A stretch of 64,000 bases of DNA from the NCBI GenBank assembly GCA_016125585.1, contig WGLL01000004.1, forward strand, positions 62,001-126,000. Reading direction: 5' to 3'. The translations under genes and the position numbers were made by a program. The DNA comes from Caulobacter sp. (GTDB taxonomy: Bacteria; Pseudomonadota; Alphaproteobacteria; Caulobacterales; Caulobacteraceae). The stretch's first letter is position 1. The number at the start of each line of letters is the position of its first letter. This document shows, piece after piece, positions 25,836 to 33,372 of the stretch. The notes below the pieces were generated by a model. That model did no database searches. It saw only the letters and a program-made list of their open reading frames with translations, and had not been told where the DNA came from.

Positions 25836-26735
25836 TGCTGTTTCTGGGACCAAGTGGTCGAAACAAGAATACTTGATCCCCATCGAAGGCCGCAGTTCGT
25901 CAGAGAGACTGGCGTCAATCAGGCGACCAGAATCCCGCAGGTTGGCGTGAAGCGGAAATTCGGATTCATACCCTCCCCGCGCAATGGCATACACGTAGCT
26001 GTCCGCGATCTGCATGAGCTTTGAACGCTTGTCCTTGCGTTCAATATCAATCAGCACACCTGCCAGCTCAACCGGGTTCATGGGCGAATATTTCGCAGCT
26101 CGACCGGCATCAAACTGAAGCCCCTTTGCTGCTTTCAAGACTGCGAAGTAAGCCCTGAGCGCATGGTCGGCATCGACGTTTGAGCCCTCATATTTGACCC
26201 GTAAGCGACGGCCGTGCGCGCTTGCATTTTTCCCAGCGCGCTCGATCAGGATGTCGAACGCCGTCCTGCACAGGTTCAAGACCGCCATAACCGCTGTGGT
26301 GGTCACTTGGTCCACAGGCAGAGAGCGCAGCGGTTGAGCGTAGACCGAAAGCGTCATTGCCCACTGAGCCCGATGTTTTTCATTCCGCCACTGAGGCGAC
26401 TGCGCTTCAACATATTCGTCGGCCAATTCTCCGAATGTGGGGATGCGAACGGGCGCCGCAGCCTCGGAGTTGCGGACCTCGATGGGGTCGCCACCATCCT
26501 CAAGAATGTTGCGCGCCTGATCCGCCTTCGCACGGGCCTTCGCAAGCGAGACGCCACCGGGGGCCGCAGAACCCAATCCCATCTCTCGGCGCACGCCGCC
26601 CCGGTTCCACATGAAAACCCAGCGAGACCGACCTTCCTTGTCGCGAACGAGATAGAGGCCCCCGCCATCAGCATGGCGGCCAGGACCCAGCGCCTCCACC
26701 TGCTTCGCCTTCAATCGATGTAGCGTTCTACCCAT
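25821..26735 (-). pseudogene. Chimera: tyrosine integrase N-terminal half joined to DUF3800 C-terminal half
   Basis: A continuous 304-codon frame from ATG 26735. Residues 1 to about 150 are the arm-binding domain (DUF4102: GRTLHRLKAKQVEALGPGRH, DGGGLYLV, WVFMW) and the start of the core-binding domain (TFGELADEYVEAQSPQW) of a P4/XerD-type integrase. From about residue 157 (near 26270) the sequence becomes a DUF3800 C-terminal part (HGRRLRVKYEGSN, AAKYSPMNP, LMQIADSYVYAIARGGY, MGIKYSCFD). The integrase catalytic R-H-R-Y box and the N-terminal Asp-containing part of DUF3800 are both missing. I infer an internal deletion of an integrated island. The gene is probably inactive. Confidence 0.8.
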
Positions 26736-26759
26736 TGTCTCAGACCCCTGTGCGGGCTC

Positions 26760-26780
26760 CACTTTCGGTCCCACTTCCGG
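26760..26780 (+). repeat. Direct repeat inside the integration scar, right copy
   Basis: CACTTTCGGTCCCACTTCCG-type sequence matching 25641-25660, located 25 bases before the chimeric integrase start on the minus strand. Confidence 0.6.
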
Positions 26781-26894
26781 CTCCGGATATTACCGCACAG
26801 GCGCGGACAGGCGAAGACAAAAGAGACTTAACTCATTGTATTAGTTTAACTTTTTTGGACACCCTCGGACAACTATGGACGACCGTATGGCGGG

Positions 26895-26908
26895 CACCCT
26901 CTCCGCCA
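26895..26908 (+). other. Putative second att site (duplicate tRNA-Ser 3' end)
   Basis: CACCCTCTCCGCCA is an exact 14-base copy of tRNA positions 25579-25592. The surrounding bases do not form a tRNA, so this is a duplicated attachment core rather than a gene. Confidence 0.65.
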
Positions 26909-26933
26909 TCGACCCCGAACGGGTCTGACATCA

Positions 26934-26975
26934 TGCCAGGTTTGTCGTGCCAGGTTTGTCGTGCCGGGCTTGTCG
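26934..26975 (+). repeat. Three tandem 14-bp units
   Basis: TGCCAGGTTTGTCG occurs twice and is followed by TGCCGGGCTTGTCG. The array lies between the att copy and the end of the oxidase operon. No gene is present from 26736 to 27030. Confidence 0.8.
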
Positions 26976-27030
26976 GCGGGTGGCGTGACCGGCGAAGATC
27001 ATCAGCACGTCGATGCCGGCAGGCAGGGGA

Positions 27031-28314
27031 CTACATGGCTTCCTTTACGCCACTGCGGATGAGCCACCAGTTCACCGGATAGCTGGTGCAGAACCCTGCG
27101 AGCATGGCCAGTTGCATCGCGAACCAGAATTCCGTCGAGTTCACGGGCGCAATCTCGCCGGAGAGGGGCTTCACGACTCCAAACTGGAGCGCGCCCATCA
27201 GGCCGTACATCCCGACTTGCCAGGCGGAGATGGAGGCGGCATCGGCCTTGACCGCCTGCCAGAGGCCGCCCAGGACACTGAGGTCCCGCATCGGCTTAAT
27301 CGTGAAATACTGGAAGGCGATGCCGACGCCGAAGGCCACAAGATAGTCCAGAACCCATACGGCGAAGGTCTTCTCGGCGAACAGCGTCTTCCATCCGAAG
27401 GCCAGCGCGATGGTCGGGATGACAAAGACCAGCCATTCCGCGATCAAGTCACCCAATGTGCAGCCGGCGCCGCAGTGGCTGGCGCCAATGCCGACCTTCA
27501 CGGCAAACGGCGGACCAGCGCTGTCGCCCCCGCTCTTCGCGGCGCGCCTTCCCCATCGGTAATAGCCGACCAGCCATAGCACTCCGCCGAACAGGGCCGT
27601 CAGGGGCCAAACGACATTCATGATCCACATCTTCTGGGGCCGTCGCACAATGTCCTGCAGGATGATCAGGGCGCAAACCAGGGCGACGGCCAAAGACGCC
27701 GTGGAGATCAGGTCGAGCCACAGGGGAAAGCGTCTGGTCCCAGCCGACGGCATGACGCCAGGAATCTGACTGGCCGCCGGCGTGGCCATCGGATCGCGCG
27801 TCTCACGCAGGGCTTCATATTGAGCCGGAGTGATCGACGGCATCGCCTCCAGGAAGGCGACAATATTCCACAGCTCGTCGTCCGACCGGGACGGGCCCCA
27901 TGCCGGCATGCCTGTCATCTTCACGCCTTCGCTGACGATCCAGTAAAGCTGGGCGGTGTTCCACTTGCGAGACGCCTCCAGCAGATAGGGCGGCGTCGGA
28001 TTCAATTCCGCCGCGAATGGTCCCCGTCCTATTCCTGGGGCGCCATGGCAGGCGCTGCAGTTGCGGTCATAATCGGCCAGACCGCTGATGATTTGAGCGC
28101 GGGTGAAGCCCATCGGCGGCCGGATGGAAGCCGCGCGCAACTTTACGGACTGTTTGAACGCGGTATGGGTGGCCCAGGCGACAACAGACTCATGCGGCTT
28201 GGTGGCCGTCGCGTCGAAGGCGCCGGAATAGATGACGCCAAGCGCGACCAACCCTGTCGTGGCCATGCCGGCCGCCCAGATTGATATCCACTTGAGGATC
28301 CTGCCCAACGTCAT
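27031..28314 (-). CDS. Cytochrome c-DUF4396 fusion membrane protein
   Basis: A 427-residue protein combining two modules. An N-terminal anchor helix (ISIWAAGMATTGLVALGVIYS) is followed by a class I cytochrome c domain with haem motif Cys86-x-x-Cys89-His90 (CSACH) and axial Met136 (MTGMPAWG). From about residue 200 come six or so membrane helices of DUF4396, including HCGAGC at 280-285 and YLVAFGVGIAFQYF. DUF4396 has no known function. Its Cys/His cluster could bind copper (inference). ATG 28314 precedes the anchor helix. It is the last gene of the oxidase operon. Confidence 0.82.
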   Translation of the reverse strand: MTLGRILKWISIWAAGMATTGLVALGVIYSGAFDATATKPHESVVAWATHTAFKQSVKLRAASIRPPMGFTRAQIISGLADYDRNCSACHGAPGIGRGPFAAELNPTPPYLLEASRKWNTAQLYWIVSEGVKMTGMPAWGPSRSDDELWNIVAFLEAMPSITPAQYEALRETRDPMATPAASQIPGVMPSAGTRRFPLWLDLISTASLAVALVCALIILQDIVRRPQKMWIMNVVWPLTALFGGVLWLVGYYRWGRRAAKSGGDSAGPPFAVKVGIGASHCGAGCTLGDLIAEWLVFVIPTIALAFGWKTLFAEKTFAVWVLDYLVAFGVGIAFQYFTIKPMRDLSVLGGLWQAVKADAASISAWQVGMYGLMGALQFGVVKPLSGEIAPVNSTEFWFAMQLAMLAGFCTSYPVNWWLIRSGVKEAM

Positions 28315-28324
28315 CCGCCAGCCG

Positions 28325-28702
28325 TCAGTCCAGCGTCTCAATGAAAGCGGCGATATCGCGCGAATCCCGGTCATCCAGACCCATGTCCGGCATGGCGTTT
28401 CCAGGCGCGACCGACTGCGGCGACTGGATCCAGCGCTTCATGTTGTCCGGGGTGTTGGGAAGATAGCCCGCGATGATCGTGCGGCGCGCCATACCGGCCA
28501 GTGGCGGCCCGACCCGACCGACCGCCCGCTGGATATGCGGAATTTGATGGCAGGCGCCGCAGGCCTCACGCTCGACCAGCACAGCCCCGCGACGGGGATC
28601 GGGCCCGCCGTCGTCGCCCTGTGGCCCCTGGCACCCCGAAAGGAGGGCCGCCGCCACCAGGCCCAGCGCGGTCAAGCCGCTGACAGCGAGCGTCCGCTTC
28701 AT
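28325..28702 (-). CDS. Cytochrome c lipoprotein
   Basis: A 125-residue class I cytochrome c exported as a lipoprotein (lipobox LLSGC). Haem motif is CGACH, and the axial Met is in AMPDMG near the C terminus. It is predicted to be tethered in the periplasm and to carry electrons within this operon's dehydrogenase-oxidase chain. It lies 10 bases from the cytochrome c-DUF4396 gene and 14 bases after the four-helix protein, consistent with one transcript. Confidence 0.88.
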   Translation of the reverse strand: MKRTLAVSGLTALGLVAAALLSGCQGPQGDDGGPDPRRGAVLVEREACGACHQIPHIQRAVGRVGPPLAGMARRTIIAGYLPNTPDNMKRWIQSPQSVAPGNAMPDMGLDDRDSRDIAAFIETLD

Positions 28703-28716
28703 GGCGGGGCGACCGG

Positions 28717-29175
28717 TCAATGGGTCAGATCCCAGCAAACCGGCGCGGCAAGGGTCGACACCGTGTTGAAGAGGATCGCCGCGCCGAAGGCCGCAGACGC
28801 CATCATCCCGCAGCTGGCGAGAAACCGTGTGGGACCCTCTCCAACCTCCAGGAGCTGCTCGGCGCCGCCGGGCTTTTCCGCCTGGGCTTTTCGCCAGAGC
28901 ACGAGGCCGACCAGCAGGCCGGCCACCGCCAGCGCGAGGGCAATGAGATTGACGGCGACCAGGAGCAGGTGTTCGCCTGTCCAGCCTGGAAGCGGAACCT
29001 GGCGCCGCGGCGTATCGCCGGGATAGCAGGCATAGCTCGACAGGCCGTAGTTCACGACCAGTTGGCAAATCCAGCCGGTGGGCCCAGCCGCCAGGGACAG
29101 CAGGAGCCACCGGAAACGGGCCCGGTTGCGGTGAGGCGCCGGGTGATCTGGCGCCGGAGATTCGGCTTGGGTCAT
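28717..29175 (-). CDS. Four-helix membrane protein of the oxidase operon
   Basis: A 152-residue protein with about four hydrophobic helices (WLLLSLAAGPTGWICQLVVNYGL, HLLLVAVNLIALALAVAGLLVG, FLASCGMMASAAFGAAILFNT). I do not recognise a named family. Its fixed position between subunit III and the cytochrome c gene suggests an assembly factor or small accessory subunit of the oxidase (inference). It starts 4 bases after the subunit III stop codon. Confidence 0.7.
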   Translation of the reverse strand: MTQAESPAPDHPAPHRNRARFRWLLLSLAAGPTGWICQLVVNYGLSSYACYPGDTPRRQVPLPGWTGEHLLLVAVNLIALALAVAGLLVGLVLWRKAQAEKPGGAEQLLEVGEGPTRFLASCGMMASAAFGAAILFNTVSTLAAPVCWDLTH

Positions 29176-29179
29176 GCGA

Positions 29180-29782
29180 CTATCCGATCAGGCGTGGGCT
29201 CAGGTAGAAGGTCGAAAAGACGAAGAGCCAGACGACGTCGACGAAATGCCAATAGAGGCCGCCGAGGGTCACCGGCTCATGCCGGCGCCGGGTGAAGGCG
29301 CCCGTCGCCGACCAGCCTAATACGCAGAGCAGGATCGCGATCCCCACGATCACATGGGCCATGTGAAAGCCGGTGATCACGAAATAGAGCGATCCGTAGG
29401 ACCCGCTGGACAGGCTGAAATCCTTGCCGCTCCATTCCAGCACCTGGATGCCCAGGAAGGCCGTCCCAAGGATCACCGCGGCGGCGAGCCCGGCCAGGAG
29501 CTGGCCCCGGTGGTTTCGTTTTATGCCCCGCTCGGCCCACCATACGCAGACGCTGCTGGCCAGGAGGATCAAGGTGTTGGGGCCTGCCAGCTTCAGAGAG
29601 GGATGCGGGTCGGGAAGCCACGCGGAGCCGCGCTGGATGGCGATGTAGACATAGCTGAACAACAGGTATGCGAAGAGCGAACCTTCAGTGGCGATCAGGC
29701 ACAGCAGCCCCCACCAGCCCGTGCTGTTGCGCCCCCGCGCGCCCACGGGAAGGTCCTGACCGTAACGAATGGCTTCAGCCAT
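29180..29782 (-). CDS. ctaE: Haem-copper oxidase subunit III
   Basis: A 200-residue, five-helix subunit III, the short form found in caa3 and quinol oxidases. Conserved elements are GLLCLIATEGSLFAYLLFSYVYI, GTAFLGIQVLEW, ITGFHMAHVIVG and the C-terminal LYWHFVDVVWLFVFSTFYL. It surrounds and stabilises subunit I. ATG 29782 overlaps the end of ctaD by 8 bases. A longer start at 29809 adds residues inside ctaD. Confidence 0.92.
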   Translation of the reverse strand: MAEAIRYGQDLPVGARGRNSTGWWGLLCLIATEGSLFAYLLFSYVYIAIQRGSAWLPDPHPSLKLAGPNTLILLASSVCVWWAERGIKRNHRGQLLAGLAAAVILGTAFLGIQVLEWSGKDFSLSSGSYGSLYFVITGFHMAHVIVGIAILLCVLGWSATGAFTRRRHEPVTLGGLYWHFVDVVWLFVFSTFYLSPRLIG

Positions 29783-31766
29783 GGGCAGACTCCCGCGGGA
29801 CGTCGCCATGAACCCGCCGCGGCCAGAACCACGTGATTAGGGCTGCGACGCAGATCAGCACGCCAAGCCCCGTCAGCCACCAGGCGTGGCCGAGGGCGGC
29901 GGCGAAGACCAGGGACAGGCCCGCCGCCAGAATGACCGGAGACAGGGAATCTCCAGGCATCTCCAGGATGAGATTCGGCTGACCGTCCAGGGGCGTCGTG
30001 CCGATGGTTTCGCGGCCTCGGTCGAGAAGCAGCCCCCTCGTCAGGCTCGAACGCGCCTCACCTTCCGCGAGGCTGTCCTCCCAGAGAGGATGGCGGCTGA
30101 CCACCTGCGGTATGACCGCGAAGTTATAGACCGGCGGCGGCGATGCCACTGCCCACTCCAGGGTTGCGCCGCCCCACGGATCGTTCGCTGCGGCTGGCCC
30201 TCGCCGGAGGCTCCAGGCGACATTGATCAGGAACAACAACACCCCGAACGCGAACAGAAAGGCGCCCAGGGTGACGATGAGGTTCGTCGTCTCCCAACCC
30301 ATTCCGGCGGAATAGGCGTAAATCCGTCGCGGCATCCCCAGCAGTCCCAGAAGATGCATTGGGAAGAAGCCGAGATTGAAGCCTACGAACATGGTCCAGA
30401 AGTTCCATTGACCCAGCTTTTCGTTGAGCATTCGGCCCGTGAACTTCGGAAACCAGTAGTAGGCGGCGCCGATCACCGGGAAGACGTTTATGCCGATGAG
30501 GACGTAGTGGATGTGGGCGACGACGAAGTAGGTGTCGGTCAACTGCCAGTCGACCGGGACCGAACCGGTCATCACGCCGGACACGCCGCCGATGACGAAC
30601 AGCACGATCATGCTGGCGAAGAACAGGAACGGCGTGCGGATAACCGGCCGTCCGGTCCAGATCGTCGCGGTCCAGGCAAAGACCGCGACGGCGCTGGGAA
30701 TGGTGATGATCAGCGACGCGCCGCTGAAGAAGGATAGGGCCACGGTGGGCAGGCCGGTGGCGAACATGTGGTGCACCCATACGCCGAAACCGAGCGCCAT
30801 CGTCGCAACCGTCGAAAGCGCAACCGGCGTGTAGCCGACCAGCGGCCGCCGGCAGAACGTCGGCAGGGCGTCCGAGACCATGCCCATCGCGGGCAGAACT
30901 ATGGCGTAGACCCATGGATGACCGAACATCCAGAACAGATGCTGCCACAGCAGCGGCTGACCCTGGCTGGCGTCGAAGAAGTGAGTGTCGAACTGGCGAT
31001 CCATCCACAGCAGGAAGAAGGCCAGGCTGACGCTTGGCACCGCCAGAAGGTTGGCGGCCGAGGCCGTCAGCGTGCCCCATGTCAGGATAGGAACCCGGTT
31101 GATCGACATGCCGGGCGCGCGCGTGCGCAGGAAGCTGACGACGAAGTTTGCCGAGCCGACCGTGGTCGAGATGCCGAGCAGGATCAGGCCCAGGGCGTAG
31201 ATGTCGATGTTGACGCCCGGGTTGAAGGTTTTCGATGCGTAGGGGACATAGTTGAACCACCCGTCGTCCGGCCCCAGTCCGACGACAAAGCCGGCGTAGA
31301 GGAAGACGCCAGCGGCCAGGTAGATCCAGTAGGACAGTGCGTTCAGGCGTGGGAACGCCATGTCCCTTGACCCCAGCAGCAGGGGCCACAGGAAGTTGCT
31401 GAAGCCCGAGAGCACCGGCGAGGCATAGAGGAAGATCATGGTCACGCCGTGCATCGTGAACAGCTGATTGTACTGCTCGGGCGTCAGCAGGTGCTGATCG
31501 GCGCGGCTGAGCTGCAGCCGGATCGCCAGCGCCTCCAGCCCCCCCGCAATCAGCATCAGGAAGGCGGTGACGATGTAGCGCTTGCCGATCTCCTTGTGAT
31601 CGACGGTTGCGAACCATCCCAGCAACCCCGGCTTCGTCTCCCATATGCGCTTCAGCCGAGGCCCAGGAAATTCGGCTGTCGCATCCACGATGCGGGGATC
31701 GCGCGCGCCCTCCCATGTCGCTTCTTTCCCTGCCTGGTCGGGCCGTGTCGCGCCGGGGCGGCTCAT
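29775..31766 (-). CDS. ctaD: Haem-copper oxidase subunit I, non-canonical proton channels
   Basis: A 663-residue catalytic subunit of a caa3-type terminal oxidase. All metal ligands are present: low-spin haem His106 and His420, CuB His283, His332 and His333, high-spin haem His418, and the active-site Tyr287. The D-channel entrance Asp135 (RDMAFPR) is kept. The usual Glu of HPEVY is Trp285 (HPWVY), with no Tyr-Ser replacement before it, and the K-channel Lys of PTGxK is Ala361 (IPSAVAVF). A C-terminal extension with two helices follows residue ~560. It starts in a 4-base overlap with coxB. Confidence 0.93.
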   Translation of the reverse strand: MSRPGATRPDQAGKEATWEGARDPRIVDATAEFPGPRLKRIWETKPGLLGWFATVDHKEIGKRYIVTAFLMLIAGGLEALAIRLQLSRADQHLLTPEQYNQLFTMHGVTMIFLYASPVLSGFSNFLWPLLLGSRDMAFPRLNALSYWIYLAAGVFLYAGFVVGLGPDDGWFNYVPYASKTFNPGVNIDIYALGLILLGISTTVGSANFVVSFLRTRAPGMSINRVPILTWGTLTASAANLLAVPSVSLAFFLLWMDRQFDTHFFDASQGQPLLWQHLFWMFGHPWVYAIVLPAMGMVSDALPTFCRRPLVGYTPVALSTVATMALGFGVWVHHMFATGLPTVALSFFSGASLIITIPSAVAVFAWTATIWTGRPVIRTPFLFFASMIVLFVIGGVSGVMTGSVPVDWQLTDTYFVVAHIHYVLIGINVFPVIGAAYYWFPKFTGRMLNEKLGQWNFWTMFVGFNLGFFPMHLLGLLGMPRRIYAYSAGMGWETTNLIVTLGAFLFAFGVLLFLINVAWSLRRGPAAANDPWGGATLEWAVASPPPVYNFAVIPQVVSRHPLWEDSLAEGEARSSLTRGLLLDRGRETIGTTPLDGQPNLILEMPGDSLSPVILAAGLSLVFAAALGHAWWLTGLGVLICVAALITWFWPRRVHGDVPRESAHG

Positions 31767-32779
31767 CGCAACGTCTCCAGATAGGACTCCACCCCGGCAA
31801 GTTCCCGGGCCGACAGGTCGGTCGCCGGCATTCGCGCGCCGGGCTTCAGAGCCTGGGGATTGCTGATCCAGCCCAGCCGGGCGGCGCGCGTGTTCCGCAG
31901 CATGCCGGCGGCCAGGGTGGAGCGGCTCATCACATGGGTCAGATCGGGTCCGACGATCCCGCCCGCCGCCGTGCCGCTGACGGTGTGGCAGGCGCCGCAG
32001 TGGGCGTCGAACAGGGCCTGACCGGCCCGGACCGTGTCGTGCGCCTGCGGCGCCGGCCGCAACTGCGCCTGTCGCCACGCCTCGAAGGCCTCGGGCGGGT
32101 CCGCCACGACCACAAGCGCCATGTGGGCGTGCTGAAGGCCGCAGAATTCGCCGCATTGTCCGCGGTAGACGCCCGGTCGGTCTGCCTGAATCCAGGTCAG
32201 GTTGGTTCGACCCGGAATGGCGTCGGTCTTGCCGCCCAGCGCCGGGATCCAGAACGAGTGGATGACGTCTGCGGCCTTGAGCTCGATCAGGACGGGCTCC
32301 CCCACTGGAATGTGGATTTCGTTGGCGCTTGTGAAATTGGCGTTCGGACTGGAACCCGGATACCGCAGTTCCCACCACCATTGATGGCCCGTCACTTCGA
32401 TTGTCAGCGCCGGTGATTGCCCCGGCGAGTCCACCGCCCGGATCGCGTAGATCGTCCAGATCAGCGCCACCACGAGCGCGCCAACGGTCGGGACAAGACC
32501 GATCCAGATCCACTTCAGTCCGCCGGCCGGGCGGGAGACCGCCATCGATGCGACACCCTCGTCCGATCCCGGGACGCGTCTGACCAGTACGCCCCAAACG
32601 ACCAGGACGGCGATCAGGAAGCTGACCGCGATCGACAGTAGAATGAGACCCCAGACCAGCGCGGTGACCGGGTCGGCCCGGGGGCCGGCCGTGGTCAGAT
32701 AGCTCATCGGCCAAGCCGTGGAAGACGGCCCGTGCCCAAAGGCCGCGGCGACTGGAAATCTGACCATTGTGAACATCAC
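31763..32779 (-). CDS. ctaC: caa3-type oxidase subunit II with fused cytochrome c
   Basis: A 338-residue protein. Two N-terminal membrane helices precede the CuA cupredoxin domain (TGHQWWWELRYP, VIHSFWIPALGGK, CGEFCGLQHAHM), and a C-terminal cytochrome c domain carries CGACH with axial Met in GARMPATD. It receives electrons from periplasmic cytochrome c and passes them through CuA to subunit I. The intact CuA site shows this is a cytochrome c oxidase and not a quinol oxidase. It overlaps genes on both sides by 4 bases. Confidence 0.94.
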   Translation of the reverse strand: MMFTMVRFPVAAAFGHGPSSTAWPMSYLTTAGPRADPVTALVWGLILLSIAVSFLIAVLVVWGVLVRRVPGSDEGVASMAVSRPAGGLKWIWIGLVPTVGALVVALIWTIYAIRAVDSPGQSPALTIEVTGHQWWWELRYPGSSPNANFTSANEIHIPVGEPVLIELKAADVIHSFWIPALGGKTDAIPGRTNLTWIQADRPGVYRGQCGEFCGLQHAHMALVVVADPPEAFEAWRQAQLRPAPQAHDTVRAGQALFDAHCGACHTVSGTAAGGIVGPDLTHVMSRSTLAAGMLRNTRAARLGWISNPQALKPGARMPATDLSARELAGVESYLETLR

Positions 32780-33372
32780 GGGCGTCCGTCGTCGGCGTCC
32801 GACTTGCGGGCCACGACCAGGCCATCGACCGTCGCCGGCTTCATGGCAAGCGGTCCGGCCGGAGACCCCGGCGGCGCTTCATCGCGAACGCTCGGACCGG
32901 CGGGAACACCGTTGTCGAGCGTCTCGATATAGGCGACGAGTTTCCAGATTTCCGAGGACGGAAGTCTGCCGCCCCAGGCCGGCATGCCCTTGGGCCGCCC
33001 GTCATGGATCGACTTGAAGATTTCGGCCGGCGTCCCGCCGTATCGCCAGGCGTCGCCGTTCAGGGGCGGCCCGATCAGGCCACCGCCGCCCGAGGCATGG
33101 CAGTAGACGCAATTCATTGCGCCGAACAGGGACTTGCCCTCGACCGCCGCCTGGGCCTGCCCCTCGTACGGATTGGCGATCGACGCGGCGATGCTGACCG
33201 GCTGTCCGGGCGGGGCGCCGAGCGGAATCTGATCGAGTTGCTGCGCGGAGGGCTGCGAGACGGACATGGTCTGCGCGGTTCCGCCGCCGGCCCGACGTTC
33301 GCAGGCCGTGAAGGTGACGGCCACGAAGGCCAGCAACATCAGGGCTGATCGCGTCATCCGGACCATCCTCAA
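32776..33372 (-). CDS. Cytochrome c lipoprotein beside the PQQ dehydrogenase
   Basis: A 198-residue exported cytochrome c with a lipoprotein signal (FVAVTFTAC). Haem motif is CVYCH, and the axial Met is in RPKGMPAWG. A Pro/Gly/Ser-rich tail follows the haem domain. Translational coupling (4-base overlaps) with both the PQQ dehydrogenase and oxidase subunit II makes it the probable direct electron carrier between them (inference from position). Confidence 0.88.
   Translation of the reverse strand: MRMVRMTRSALMLLAFVAVTFTACERRAGGGTAQTMSVSQPSAQQLDQIPLGAPPGQPVSIAASIANPYEGQAQAAVEGKSLFGAMNCVYCHASGGGGLIGPPLNGDAWRYGGTPAEIFKSIHDGRPKGMPAWGGRLPSSEIWKLVAYIETLDNGVPAGPSVRDEAPPGSPAGPLAMKPATVDGLVVARKSDADDGRP

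Noticed and set aside
26934-26975. Possible CRISPR array
   Set aside because: The three 14-bp units are directly adjacent without spacers, and no cas gene is in the window.
29775-31766. Assignment of the oxidase as a quinol oxidase or nitric oxide reductase
   Set aside because: Subunit II has an intact CuA site and a haem c domain, and subunit I keeps CuB His ligands and the active-site Tyr, which together indicate a cytochrome c:oxygen oxidase.
31767-32825. Extension of the ctaD frame upstream to give a 1016-residue protein
   Set aside because: This part lies over oxidase subunit II, which is clearly coded in another frame. ctaD has its own ATG at 31766 in a 4-base overlap.
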